Source: Isoetes taiwanensis (taxonomy: Eukaryota > Streptophyta > Lycopodiopsida > Isoetales > Isoetaceae). From it: a stretch of 64,000 bases of DNA. The stretch spans positions 15,659,428 to 15,723,427 of the forward strand of contig JAJEKV010000002.1 in the NCBI GenBank assembly GCA_021234155.1, read 5' to 3'. The notes below the pieces were generated by a model. The model was not told the DNA's origin. It did not search any database and saw only the letters and a list, made by a program, of their open reading frames with translations. Shown here one piece after another: positions 35,850 to 46,974 of this stretch. A program made the translations under genes and the position numbers. The first letter of the stretch is position 1. Every line of letters begins with the position of its first letter.

Positions 35850-36941
35850 GAAGAGGTCGTAAGGAGCCCACAAACTATCGAGAGGGCAGGGAGTATTGGA
35901 ATCAATCCTCACCCATGGTTTGCCAAATCCACTCCAATGAAGAAGGCTTACAGCTCCAGGATGAAGATCCCTGCAGCTCCCCACTCTGTTATCCCCTCCC
36001 AATCCATGCTGATTCCACCTGTGATCTATTGGCTCTATTAATCCCCCAAATACAAGCAAAAACGGTGGCAGCGAACCCAATTCATAGATTTTTTTCTCCT
36101 TCTGCATGTCCATCCACTTCTCTATCGTTCTGGTATAGTTTTCTTGCCTCCATTTTGCCAGATCCATCACCATTACTCCTGTGTTGAAGTAGCAGGGTTT
36201 TCTTCCTTTGAATACGTTGGATAGAGATTTGTTGGACCAGAAAGAATCTGTGAAATATTTGGTGAAATCTACATGGCAATATTCTGGCGCTCCTATTGTA
36301 TAAGAACCAAGAGTGGTTCCCCATAGCTTTCCAATATCATCCACCACAACCACGTCTGAATCAAGGTAGATTACCCTCTTAATGCAAGGCTCAAGAATAT
36401 CTGCCAAATAATTCCTTGCATAGTTTAGGGGTTGCTCCAAATCTTCACGAACCGAGGAAGAAATCCTGTGCTGGACTATTTGCGGGTCGAAGAAGTAGAC
36501 CTTGAATCTGAGGTAAGGAAAAGTGGTGCGAACAGTTTGTTTGAGCTCCTTCTGATTACTAGAAACTAGGAAATGGAAGATTACATTCTGAGGGCAAACG
36601 GCATGCTTTAGCACAGAGAAAACAGCAGCGATAGAACCTCTGAGATAGGTGTTATCTAAGGTCATGGCAATATGGACGGAAGTAGGATCACAAACGTCGT
36701 CAAGGGTGAATCCTTTTTGAGGCAAACATTGGATACCGTTGCGAAATTCTGGCGCTTCTTGAAAGGATTGAACTGGAGAAAATGGCTGAAGGATGAGGCC
36801 AGATCTAAAATTTGGCTTTCTACAATTTGGCACACTGTTGTTACTGTTCCCAAGCATAAAAATGGCAGGGGCTGCGGCCATCGCTAACCCAGAAGCACCC
36901 CATATGATGCTGAGGATGAGCAAATGACGGATTGCAGACAT
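35832..36941 (-). CDS. GATL: Galacturonosyltransferase-like (GATL) glycosyltransferase, family GT8
   Basis: An intronless frame of 369 residues, the size and structure usual for plant GATL genes. GATL proteins act in the Golgi lumen in pectin or xylan assembly using nucleotide sugars. Visible features: an N-terminal hydrophobic signal or anchor (about 6-30), the GT8 start HIAMTLDN at about 90-97, the metal-binding DxD in [12 protein letters not shown] at about 191-202, [16 protein letters not shown] near 250-264, [12 protein letters not shown] near 307-318, and [11 protein letters not shown] at 333-343. In most relatives I recall, the last motif has a small or basic residue where this copy has Phe. 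The ATG at 36941 is the first with a following hydrophobic segment. The last five residues and the stop are read from telomere repeat, replacing the family's usual tail. Which GATL paralogue it is cannot be told. Confidence 0.95.
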   Translation of the reverse strand: MSAIRHLLILSIIWGASGLAMAAAPAIFMLGNSNNSVPNCRKPNFRSGLILQPFSPVQSFQEAPEFRNGIQCLPQKGFTLDDVCDPTSVHIAMTLDNTYLRGSIAAVFSVLKHAVCPQNVIFHFLVSSNQKELKQTVRTTFPYLRFKVYFFDPQIVQHRISSSVREDLEQPLNYARNYLADILEPCIKRVIYLDSDVVVVDDIGKLWGTTLGSYTIGAPEYCHVDFTKYFTDSFWSNKSLSNVFKGRKPCYFNTGVMVMDLAKWRQENYTRTIEKWMDMQKEKKIYELGSLPPFLLVFGGLIEPIDHRWNQHGLGGDNRVGSCRDLHPGAVSLLHWSGFGKPWVRIDSNTPCPLDSLWAPYDLFLNPKP

Positions 36942-37262
36942 CGCTGCTAACTTAGTTTGAATCAGATTGGCTTGTTCTGCATTATATTTTACTGAAAGGG
37001 CAAAGGCTCGCTAAAGGTTCATTTTCCCTTTCATCGACAAGTGGATTTTTTATCCATTGGAGGCACGTTTCTTGGGTTGCATGTAGTAGGGCAACTCGTG
37101 AAGGCCTAGATTCATTTGGGAGAGCATATGCCATAAAATATTCTGGATGGATGGCTTGTATGACATGGGATTCAAGTGACAGATAGAGGGTGCAGATGAA
37201 TCCATCTGATAGATGGAAGGTGGAGATGAGGGGTATCTTGGCAATGGGCTTTCTCTAGATGT
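36942..37262 (-). promoter_or_regulatory. Presumed upstream region of the GATL gene
   Basis: Unique sequence between the GATL start and a GC-rich hairpin at 37263. A TATA-like ATTATATTTTAC lies at about 36980-36991, only some 40-50 bp upstream of the ATG, so the leader would be very short. The assignment is positional and weak. Confidence 0.35.
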
Positions 37263-37379
37263 ATTGGGGAATGGAAGGGGGGAGCCCCTTTCCAGTTTGA
37301 AAGGGGGGCCCCCCGACCGGCGGCAGCCGGGAGGGGGTCCCTTCCAAACCAGAAAGGGGCGACCCCCTTCGATTCCCCA
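37263..37379. repeat. GC-rich imperfect inverted repeat
   Basis: G- and C-rich blocks of GGGGAATGGAAGGGGG / CCCCCTTCGATTCCCC type face each other around CCGACCGGCGGCAGCCGG. This would give a strong hairpin about 320 bp upstream of the GATL start. Confidence 0.75.
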
Positions 37380-37620
37380 ACAAAATGGAAGTTGGGAGCG
37401 CATCTGCAGGAGCTGGGTTTTTGTAGCAGATAAGGAACGCATCTGCAGGAGCTGGGATTTGGATAAGCTTCGATTTCCGGCAGAAGCATGAGGATTAGGA
37501 AGGCAGGAGCTGGTTTTTGTAGCAGATAAGGAACGCGTCTGCAGGAGCTGGGTTTTTGAAGGAGCTGGGTTTTGGATAAGCTTCGATTTCCGGCAGAAGC
37601 ATGCAGATAAGGAAGGCAGA
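37380..37620. repeat. Tandem repeats with CTGCAGGAGCTGGGTTTTTG units
   Basis: Blocks of CATCTGCAGGAGCTGGGTTT, TAGCAGATAAGGAACGC and AGCTTCGATTTCCGGCAGAA recur two to four times with deletions between copies. The antisense open frame across it is a product of the repeats. Confidence 0.85.
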
Positions 37621-37839
37621 GGGGTAATAGAAACGGCGAAGCCAAAAGATTTTCATCCAAAAGGCTTACAGGGGATTTTGAAGCTGCAGATGACTAAATC
37701 GGTCCAGAATCACCCCTGCCAGCAGAGCATTAAGCAGATGGGCGCCAGAATCGCCGGTGCCGGATTGCGCAGTAGCAGAGTGCCGGATTGTTCATCCGGT
37801 TTTGCCGGTTTCTTCTTACCGGATGAGCGGAAAGCTCGT

Positions 37840-38180
37840 CCCAACTTCCATTCCGCGGTGGAATTGAGGACATGTGACACAACCAAAATGAATTCCAGCA
37901 GCCAACTTCCATTTCGTATAAGGGAATGGCAGAAGGGGCTATCTTTCTGCAACAACAACAGCCCCTTCTACCATTCTCGTACAAAACGGAAAACCGGGGA
38001 GCAAGAAGCTTACTTGCTGTTGTTGAATTGATGGCTTGAATCGACCTGTTCATCACCAGAACAACGGAATCGCCTACCCCAACTTCTATTCCGTGATATT
38101 GAGGATGCCAAGTGTCATCACCAAATTATCTTCCGAGTCTAGCAGCGACCCAATTTCCATTTTGTGCAATGGTTGAATTG
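37840..38180. repeat. Scattered CAACTTCCATTCCG repeat with nested hairpin
   Basis: Variants of CAACTTCCATTCCG followed by GTGGAATTGAGGA occur near 37848, 37909, 38080 and 38150. At 37914-37984 a hairpin pairs CGTATAAGGGAATGGCAGAAG with CTTCTACCATTCTCGTACAA-type sequence. Open frames on both strands (37678-38031, 37730-38056) lack known motifs and are not annotated as genes. Confidence 0.6.
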
Positions 38181-38385
38181 CCCAATAGGGGAGGCTGCCA
38201 TGACCAAAGTTGAAGAGCAAACACAATTTTGATGTTAAAATCCAATCAAATTTGTGATTACACAGTCTTGAAATCAAACCACCACTCTTAATGTGATCAA
38301 TCCATTTTTGAACTTATAATAATTGTTTAAAATTCTCATAGCCCATTTCACATACTTTGCCTTGATGGGAAGCAGCAAATACATA

Positions 38386-38728
38386 AGCCTTCTTGAGTTG
38401 GGCAGCGCGTATCTTCTACTACGATTCCTATATTATGAACCATGGGAGCTTTCTAGGTGCTTCCTGCAAAGTAAGAAAATGAACTTATTATGACTGAGGT
38501 AGAATATAGATATATAAATTAAATAACTTAGCGCATGTTCTCAAACACTTTTAGGAAATAAATAAACCTCCTTGAGTTGGCTAACATATCTTCTACTACA
38601 ATTCCTACATTGTGAACCATGGGAACTGCTAGGTGCTTCCTACAAAGTAAGAAAATAAAGTTATTATGATTGATTGAAGGTAGAAAATAGATATATAAAT
38701 TAAAAAGCTTAATGCATGTTCTCAAACC
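38386..38728. repeat. Tandem duplication with a period of about 177 bp
   Basis: 38386-38548 and 38562-38728 share CTTGAGTTGG, GAACCATGGGA, CTAGGTGCTTCCT and GCATGTTCTCAAAC in the same order, with moderate divergence. Confidence 0.85.
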
Positions 38729-39080
38729 CCTGAATAGGATGTAGATGAAAAATAAGAACTATACCACGATGGAGACTATGTTTACAATTCCTCTATCATA
38801 GGATTTCTAAAAACTTCGAAGATATCGAGCTTCCTGAGCTCATTTCACGAGAAAAAACCTAACTTTATAGGGCCGTTATGCTATCATTTAAGATGCATAA
38901 AAAAGTATTATCTGAAGTAGTCACTACAATAGATAGTAGATGATTCAACAAACATGTTCTATCCTGCCCAGCTCTATTCTATTTGCTTAAATTTTAGTTC
39001 TTCATTGTCCTAAACTTAAGACATCCTTACAAAAACAGAGGAAAGCTGGATTTTTTCAGAACTCTCCTGCATCTAACTAT
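38729..39080. other. Intergenic, no recognised feature
   Basis: AT-rich sequence without a supported gene or repeat. Confidence 0.5.
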
Positions 39081-39488
39081 TCAGTAGATTTGCTTGCTTG
39101 GGAACCAATACATTCCAGAGATTTCAATCTTTTTATCCATCCTCATAATTTCCGACCTCATGAAGCTAAGTTTGATACCCTCGTGACGAATACATCCAAT
39201 CACAGCCCGGGATTCTAATTCCTTAAGTTTAGAAGGAATAAATTGGTGTTTTTTCAGATTAGGAATACCTCTAAACTCATGAATTGATCTTCTTTCTTGC
39301 TTTTCCAGAATCCTCCTTTGTTCTTCGTTAATTTGCTCCAAGATTCGGCCTACCAGCTGAGATTGCATTAAGAAGGCGACATAGTTTGAGTTCTTGTTCT
39401 TTGATTTCCATCCGCCATTAGTCAGAATCAACCAATCTCCACATGCAAAATAACTGATATTTTCATTCTTTTCTGTTTTACCATTCAA
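39081..39488 (-). other. Unexplained open frame (about 135 codons), possible exon or relic
   Basis: An uninterrupted minus-strand frame rich in Glu, Lys, Arg and Ile with protein-like composition (short pieces: EQINEEQRRILEKQERR, GIPNLKKHQFIPSKLKELES). It has no ATG in its first codons. The N-terminal half could form a coiled coil. I recognise no family and no flanking exons. It could be a captured gene fragment, an exon of a gene otherwise not visible here, or chance. Confidence 0.3.
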
Positions 39489-40537
39489 AAAGTGTAACAG
39501 TGCAATGATCTAGGTTTTTGTATGATGTGACGATTCCTAAAGCATAACCATAATTTCCGGGGTAAGGTCAGAGTCGTTATCAGAGCCATGATTCCCGGAA
39601 CCATAAATACCTATCCGTTATTGTCCTGCACTTATTCCATTCCCGAGGTACTGTTCCTGTGTCAAAAGTTCATTTTTCAATCTTATCTCATACTTTCCTG
39701 TCCCCCTGGCCACAAATCTTGTCTCCCTGTCCCCGAATTGTCCCCTAATTTGGCCAGATCCCTGTCTCTACACATCTTACCACCCCAAGAAGCACTTACC
39801 CATTGCGCCAAGAAGAGCAATCAACTCCTTAAACCTAAAGTCGAATGGAGAAGTTTCATGCAAATCAACAGAGGGGATTGAGCTTGGGTCCATAAAGTTC
39901 AAAAGCCATGTTTACTTTCTATTTTTTGGCTCCATATCTTTCTAAATCGGATCCAGCAACAAATTTGTTCAAATGCATCATATTTAAATTGTTAACATTT
40001 TCATGGTGAGAGACTTGTCTGCAAGTAGATGGAGATTGTATGAGTGGTATTTCTTTTTATTGCAGGAATATTGTTGGCTGGAACCCCATGTTAATGTACT
40101 ACATATTCTAAACAAGATGCACCCTGACTACCACAGTCGTCGGATCCATCGATCCGACGGCCCAGACCGTATATGAGCCCTCTATGCACCTCTTGTTTCA
40201 CTTATGATCATTTGTGATTCGGGGTGCCTATGATTTTGAAATATGAAATATGAGTTCGTCTAAGGTTTTGATGGAATATAGAACCTCTATATGGCTTCGC
40301 CTAAGATTTTAGAATATGAGGTAGAAGGGCTCAAAACCTTTACTAAAATAACTCAATATCCTAATAAGGCTACTTTGACCAATATAACCAGTGAGGTAAC
40401 ACGATTATTTTTTATCTTTCTCCTCTTTTTCCTTTTTCATAATTCAATTGTTCTAGAGATATGGTCTATGGTTTTAGGATTGTCATTTTACATCCCTATC
40501 AAATCCCCCTAGAACCCTACGTTATTGTACTATATAT
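39489..40537. other. Intergenic; one short perfect palindrome
   Basis: At about 40138-40160 CGTCGGATC and GATCCGACG face each other around CATC. No gene, RNA or element is supported in the rest. Confidence 0.5.
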
Positions 40538-40945
40538 TAAACACAAACCATTATATTCAATACTTTTAAATTAAATCCCCCCTGGAACCTCCTTTGATTT
40601 GGGTGCACATTCACACGGGGGGTGACTCAGGGAATCGAGAGCTATTGGATGGGCATATTTGTAAGTTATTCCTTCATCAAGACTATAGATAGCAATCCTT
40701 ATTTGTGGGGGTATGCTCGTACAAGTTTGGGTATACTGTATAGCGGGTCTTGCAAAATGCTATAAGGTTTAAAGCAATGTACTAAATGATGTTGACTTCA
40801 TGCATGTATTATATTATTTTAGTGTGTATAAAAGGGGCTCTCGCTGCCCTACGTCACCCCCCGTATAAATATGCACCCAAATCAAAGGGGGTTCCAGGGG
40901 GAATTTAATTTAAAAGTGTTGAATATAATGGTTTGTGTTATTTAA
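40538..40945. mobile_element. Foldback/MITE-like element, family B copy 2
   Basis: Inverted arms of about 105-110 bp (40538-40642 and 40836-40945) share ACACGGGGGGTGACTC / GCTGCCCTACGTCACCCC and the CGAGAGC / GCTCTCG inner ends with the copy at 4312-4766. The loop also shares its TATACTGTATA and CAAAATGCTATAAG-type stretches. The outermost bases differ between copies, so the true ends are uncertain. Confidence 0.85.
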
Positions 40946-41534
40946 AGAAAAAAAACAGCCCCCACGGGGCCACACACACAAAAAAAAAAACATATGTGAC
41001 TTTACATGATGATATAAAAACTTGGTAAGTGTGTCACTTTGAATATTTTGGATGCAATGGCCTTTGTCCTTTGGCCTCCGCGGACGATAAAAGAACCTTC
41101 CTTCCTTCCTTCCTTCCTTATGTTTCAAGAAAAATAAAAGCAAAACTAATAAATAACTACAACATCAACTAGTAAACGTGTGCCCGGCGTTGTCGGGCCA
41201 ATGTCCTGGCATGTGTTTTTACTCGGCCCTTAGCATTCATATGTGCAACTTCGACAATAGCAAGAATGGATATTATTTGCTTTCGTAGTTATTTTTGTTA
41301 TTGAAATTGGCCAATGACAGTATCATCAATGTATTAACTTTGCATTTATGGATTCAGTAGAGCAAACAATGTTTTATAAAGAATGTGGAGGGGGGGCAAT
41401 TAAATCTACCTTTAAAGACGAAATTTTGGAAAGGCAGATCTAAAACTTATGCTCAGAATGTGACCCTTAGAAGTAGTTAAGTACATCAACAACAAATAGG
41501 TACAAAAATGCAAAACACAAAATTTTGTCCTGGT
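40946..41534. other. Intergenic with a short (CCTT)n run
   Basis: A (CCTT)n microsatellite of about five units lies at 41097-41118. No gene is recognised. The right side passes into a Copia relic. Confidence 0.5.
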
Positions 41535-42160
41535 TCATTGGCGTACTTTAGTTCATGATGGAACTCTAAAGATGCATCTCCACATGGCGCTCACTGCTCA
41601 CTGGCTGACACTCAAACGAGTTCTAAGATATTTGCAAGCCCATCCTAACAAAGGCATTTGCTATTTGCAGATTGCACTTCCAAACTCTTTTTATATGACT
41701 GCTGATGCTGACTATGCAGGAGATACCCTTGATAGAAGATCTCGCACAGGGTATTGCTTTCTCCTTCAAGAGGGAATAATATCATGGTGCAATCGAAAAC
41801 AAAAAAGCATAGCTGCATTAACTATGAATTAGAGTAGTATATGACATTGTGCAATGCTTCCAAATAAGGCACCTGTCTTAGAAGACTCTTGAATGAGATG
41901 CATATTCCTCGTAATGACGCCATTACCATATTCAGTGATAACAATGTCGTGCATAGTATCTCTAGCTAAAAATCCTACAAATTTCTCCAAGGCAAAACCT
42001 ATAGACGTTCAGTTCCATTTCACTCATGAAAAAGTAATATAACGGAGATTCGAGTACAACACACAAGGACATACCCTGCAGACATCTTCACAAAACTTTT
42101 GGGCAAGTAAAAGTTTCATGAGTGCATCACAGAATTAGGCATAGTGGAAGTTTGAATATG
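41535..42160 (+). pseudogene. Copia RNase H fragment
   Basis: Short blocks in changing frames match the end of a Copia polyprotein: HWLTLKRVLRYLQ, then TADADYAGDTLDRRSRTGYC, ISWCNRKQKSIAALT, a FSDNNVVHSIS segment near 41935-41955 and YPADIFTKLLGK near 42075-42110. LTRs and upstream domains are missing. The sequence differs from the two larger Copia elements in this window, so it comes from another lineage. Confidence 0.85.
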
Positions 42161-42426
42161 TCCTGATTTATCTTATTTGTGGCGATAACGACATATTTGG
42201 TCTTGGTCTCATAGGAATAGAATAGAATAGGAGACTTATGTTTAAAGTGATGGCACAAAAACTGTGCTGGTTGCCCAGCTTGAAGGCTGAATTTGTCCAA
42301 GTCAAAATGGGGAGATATAGAATAAGTGCAGAAGAGGTTTCTTTTAGAAGAGTTAGGGGTCAAAGTTCAAATTCCATATGAGATGTTTATTCTTGAATAA
42401 GGGCTCGCATGAAAAGAGACAAAAGC

Positions 42427-43070
42427 TCTAGCTAGGCTTTTCATTCATCTCGGCAGTTTTTCTACAATAGTATAGAGTGGATAGCTGCACATCGCAGGCT
42501 ACCTAAAAAAATGAAAAACATAGGGAATATCCAGTTATAACATCTGGACTCCAAATAAATTGTATGCTACAAATATTGGCTAGTGTACCTGTCGATAGCT
42601 TATCGCCGGGATTAAAAAACCGCGCCCTTTCGGGTTTTCGAGGAAAAACCCTAGCGATAAAATCTCGACAAGGGACTTGGACAACGCAAGGCTGCTAAAC
42701 GTTCCCACAAAAAAACCCACGCTCCACAGAGAATACCGAAGTCGCGCATCACCCCTGGACCTGCACATCATCAACAAAAAACCAATGGAGAAAAAACCTC
42801 GAAAAAGCGAGGGGCTGGTCACACGTGCCACACGACAAAAAACAACATTTACAATAATATACACATTAAGGGAGGGTGGGTGGGAGTCAAGGGAACTGCT
42901 GAGAGAGGAGAAAATGCCGATGAGAAGTCAATGAAGAACCTGCAAGAAATAGCGATCCCCAAATGAACCAGAGCCCCAAAAAATGCATGCAATACATGAA
43001 TGCATGCATGGGAGAGATGCATGCTCGCACATTCGAGAATATCAATCCGATGGCTCGGATCGATGGCATT
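42427..43070 (-). repeat. Dispersed repeat family A, copy 2
   Basis: Collinear with copy 1 (1537-2226) over nearly its full length, including CTTTCGGGTTTTCGAGGAAA, the CATGCATGCATGC head region and the CGGATCGATGGCATT head end, but clearly diverged. It lacks the terminal (TAGA)n run. Confidence 0.8.
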
Positions 43071-43940
43071 ATCAGAGACATGATTATATCCAATGGAGGT
43101 GGAAGTTTTATTTCAAGTGCTTACCTACTACCAAAGGACACAAGATATAAATGATGGAAAGATACTAAGGCATGGCCTTGTGAAAGTCTCAAACATAAAG
43201 TCATGTTGAATGGTATAGTCATGTTGTAGAGTGGGTCACATTGCGGGTTATTGATCTTGATGATCTACCAGACATAGATGTGGGATTACATGCATTAGTA
43301 ATTTATTTCCTGGTTTAGGGTTTAGGGTTTAGGAATTAGTGGTCGTTTGGTTGGGAGAAGACTTGCTAGAAGCAGTGGAATAGGATGATACAGTTAAACC
43401 AAGCAGGCCTCTAAAGCGGCCATTCCTTGCCCCACATCCTGTTTCTCAAATCTGGCAAAACCCCCGGCCTGCCAAGGAAGAATCTGGCAAAAATTCGAGC
43501 CTGGCATTCCAGATTGCTCAATTGCCCAATCGAAGAATCAAAGGCCGGAAATGTTGATATATCTATATGCAAAACAGAGCTTTCCTTCAAGACTATTGTA
43601 CCCTGTATATGAGTCGGTAATCATTCATATAAAATGCAACAAAGATTATATAGATTATGGCAACACTGCAGGAGCTTCAAACTTGGCATTAAAAATGCCA
43701 TATTCTGCCATATTCTGCAAACTTGGCATCCAAAAATACTCAAAATAGAAACAAGAGCCAAGCTGGTGCAATATGAGACGAGGCGATGAAGCCGATATGT
43801 ACATACTGACGAGCTGCCTTCCTTGGTGTCCAGGGTAGGCGGCAGAGTCATAGGAGCCGTAAAACTAGGCCGTGGAGGGATCTAGAGAGACTTACAGATG
43901 GTACTTCCTCCCATTAGAAGCTAATTCTTGAACAATGTAG
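43071..43940. other. Intergenic; short telomere-type repeat
   Basis: Three GGTTTAGGGTTTAGGGTTTAGG units occur at 43314-43333. No coding exon is supported; the frames at 43427-43851 overlap on both strands and have no motifs. Confidence 0.5.
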
Positions 43941-44310
43941 TTTATATACGCGTACGGTATAAGTTAAGGTACTTATATACCTTGCCGAGACGTACGATAC
44001 GCACTTATTGATATTGTGCAAAAAATGAGGAATTTTTTTTGTCTGGTGTTTCACATATGCGTACAATACGTAATTTATAGGTACGGTACGTACTATATAA
44101 GCACGGTACCCGTATTTTATGATTTGTTTTTTCAAAAAAAAATATTTTTTTTGTTAAAATATGTACTGTACATATTTTATAGTACTGTACATATTGTACA
44201 CGTACTTTAAACAACAACTTTTCACGTACTTTCATACGTTAAATTTGGCTAACGTACGTTACGTCGTGTTGTACGTTACATAGTACCGTACACGTACAGT
44301 ACGGAAAGTA
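43941..44310. repeat. GTAC-rich, palindrome-rich low-complexity tract
   Basis: Dense GTAC, CGTACG and GTACGGTAC words in AT-rich sequence, with many short self-complementary blocks (for example GTACTGTACATATTTTATAG repeated in part). A similar smaller patch lies at 32545-32640. Not coding. Confidence 0.7.
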
Positions 44311-44339
44311 TGGTACTACATTGTTTTTGAACCTCATGG

Positions 44340-45660
44340 GTCTTTGCTAAGCGAAAAGGAAAATGCAAATATCAAATGAGTCCCTGTGAAACGCATAATA
44401 GGCGACCACTTAGCGCAGTTCGGAGGGTATCTTCCCCAAGACATGGGCTGAAGGCCCGACCCCTATCATTCCGGGGCTAATTCCCCTTTCATACTAAACT
44501 AAGCCGAATCCGAGTTTTTGCTATTCCAACCATTATCAAACCAGTACCTATTTTATCCAGTACTCCAGGTGCTCCTGCAGCGTAAAACATCAATCTCATA
44601 GCAAAGAGATCCTTGTTCGTTTTGAAAACTGGTTTGGGTAATCAACTCCATCGCTCCTTGAACAAGCACCGGTATTTTGATAACGGTTGCGGTTGACTTT
44701 CTAATGGGATGGCTTTTGCGTCTTAGCCATGAAATATCATCAAGACCTTTGGACAAGGGTGCTATTGAGTTCTTAGGTCCACCTGGTATTTCGTACACAT
44801 CCTGAATATTAGCCAGGGAAATAAGTAAACTTCAAAGTGGTTCCGTTTATTATTACGCACTTGTCACGTCACCCGGATCAACTATGTTTATGATCATTAT
44901 TATAGGTCCACGAGATTTTCTTTGTTTATGAGTAGATAATCGATCGTATTTCCTTTACATATATCCGATTCTCCACAACACACACATTTATTGATTAAAC
45001 CTTACTTATGCTTATGTATTCGCTTGCTTGTCAGATGGTGGGGTGGAATCAATGCAGTGACTGGTCAAAATAGTTTAGTCGGTTAGAACTTCGGAATCAC
45101 AATTCGGCAGGGGTTTAAATCCCTCCTCCGATATGATACATAAGATAGAGGCTATCACGTCTCCTTTGAATGATAGCTGGATGGATCATATTATGCATGC
45201 CTTAGAATTGAATTAGGTGTGGCATAAGACGAGAGGCGAAGGCAATTTTGGACAGGACAAAACAACCATTGTTTAAGCAATTGTGACGACCTTCTTAGCT
45301 TTTGGCCTACTGAAACAGAATGCTAACTTTTCGGAGCGGAGCGAAGGCATGACCTACCTTCCACTGAATATTATGTTGAAAGGATTTTAAGTCCATTGGA
45401 AGGGCCCACGCACCTGAATTACATGGTGCATGCTCATTTCATTCATCAATCTTCAGGTAGACTTCCAAACACCAAATCCGGCACGTGCATACCATAACTG
45501 AGAGTAAAGTGGATCGGGAGTTTGTAGAAGAAATGAGATGGTTTCATATTGATTTTACAAGTGATCAGAAAGGATTTTAAGTCCTTTGACAATCTGATTA
45601 CTCTGATTACCTACAAGGATTTTAGGTCCTTTGCCAAGCCAGCCTTCTATAGTTCTCGAG
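44340..45660. other. Segment of possible organellar (NUMT-like) origin
   Basis: Base composition and style change here: more even GC, hairpins of AAGGATTTTAAGTCCTT type near 45380, 45570 and 45605, and phrases such as CGGAGCGGAGCGAAGGC that resemble plant mitochondrial intergenic DNA. A minus-strand frame in 44553-44798 looks protein-like but is unidentified. A tRNA-like fold (D and anticodon arms) is possible at about 45065-45125 but lacks a matched acceptor stem. The call is tentative. Confidence 0.25.
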
Positions 45661-46400
45661 CAACTTAGCCGACTATAACACTGATGAACCTATAGCTATA
45701 GCCAAACCTTTTTTCTCTTCTATTATATTATGTACAAATTGTGCACAAAAGCAATGCAATGCAATGCAATCCTTTGTGCATGTCCTCTTTCTCTCTCCAT
45801 GTCTCGTGAAATCTTTCAGTACGTATGGTGTAAGACGATTTCATAAATCGAGGTCAGGATGGGCTCGGGTGTTTTCACGCCTTACCAACTACTTGATGTG
45901 TTCAGTGACTTACTCGATTAAGCCATTCTCTATCCATTCTTATTCTCTTTTGTTCGTGCATCGATTCCATTTCTTTTGCCATCGATATGGATTGGATATG
46001 CAAATATAGAAACAGGATCTAACCAGCTGGGCTGGGCAATCCATCCAGCAGTAAACCAAACAAGGTGCTCAAACCGCCTAAAATATACCATTTTTATACA
46101 GTACTATACCAAAAGCATAGTCCCAACAATTGCAAGAATATCCTCCTGCAATAAACTAGTCACTCCTTATATAAGGCAGTGTAGTTTCTGTTCTCAAAAA
46201 ATAAGAAGCTAAGATTTATGGGCTGAGCGCAGCCCTAGCACTGACATGTATGCTCCCATTGCATTTTCAATTCCAATAAAATGGAAAAAAACTCCAGCCC
46301 CGCCACATGCCAGAGACGAACTCATCTGTATGCCCAATGATAATGGTGCAACAGACTGCTGTAATAATCACGGTGCAGCCTGCATAATTCTGTAGATAAT
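45661..46400. other. Intergenic, no recognised feature
   Basis: A short (GCAAT)n run lies at about 45753-45770. No gene or element boundary is supported. Confidence 0.5.
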
Positions 46401-46413
46401 TTCGTATATTCTG

Positions 46414-46423
46414 TATATAAATA
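46414..46423 (+). promoter_or_regulatory. TATA-box candidate upstream of the interrupted gene
   Basis: TATATAAATA lies about 190 bp before the ATG at 46607, a plausible distance for a plant gene with a leader of about 160 bp. There is no experimental support. Confidence 0.5.
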
Positions 46424-46606
46424 GTTCTTATTATGTTGCGTGCCATTCGTACTTAGATTTCATTGTACCAGATCGATTTCAATCTGATAGCTCGATTACA
46501 ATCTGATCTAGCATAAATATATGAATCCAGTAGGAATATACGTCCATTTATGGAAGCTCTATCTGCCCACTACAAATTCTAAGCTTTTGGGTGCTCATGC
46601 TACAGC

Positions 46607-46948
46607 ATGGAGCATATGGATTCCAAAAAGAGGAAATTTCATGCTGCCTTTGGTTTCTATATGAGCCAATTAGAACCAGATCCAAAGAAGGCAAGAATCG
46701 ATTTGTTTCCAGATCCACCCAGGTCACGGGTCCTTATGTTGGCTAATGTTGATGGCTGGATCAAGTGCTCAAGTGAGGACAATGGCATTCTTGGCAGCTG
46801 GAATTTGCAAGATGATAATATGTCTACAATGGGTGATGACCTCGATGAAAAAAAACCTGGACCAACTGAAGTCTCTCTTGAAGATTTCGATTTGCCTGAA
46901 CTTGATTTTGAGTTGCCTGAGCAGGTAAAGTCCTTCTAGTTGGTAGAT
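46607..46948 (+). pseudogene. Unrecognised host gene, N-terminal part, cut by a CACTA-like element
   Basis: The ATG at 46607 opens a frame with a basic start (DSKKRKFHAAF), a middle containing KARIDLFPDPP and LMLANVDGWIKC, and a very acidic Leu/Pro-rich end (EDFDLPELDFELPEQ). A TAG interrupts the frame at 46937-46939, and the frame then runs unbroken into the element at 46949. If one GAT and the element are removed, the same frame continues at 54007 into the C-terminal part, so the ancestral coding sequence was intronless here, about 181 codons with one stop. A good donor (CAG/GTAAAG) lies at 46924/46925, upstream of the stop. I do not recognise the family. It may be a pseudogene, or spliced across the insertion. 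Confidence 0.65.
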
Positions 46949-46974
46949 CACAAGGCATCCTAAAATTTAACTGC

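Noticed and set aside
35915-36187. Plus-strand ORF opposite the GATL gene
   Set aside because: It is the antisense shadow of a well-supported coding sequence.
45065-45125. tRNA gene
   Set aside because: The D and anticodon arms can be folded, but the acceptor stem does not pair and the T stem has a mismatch; at best it is a relic.
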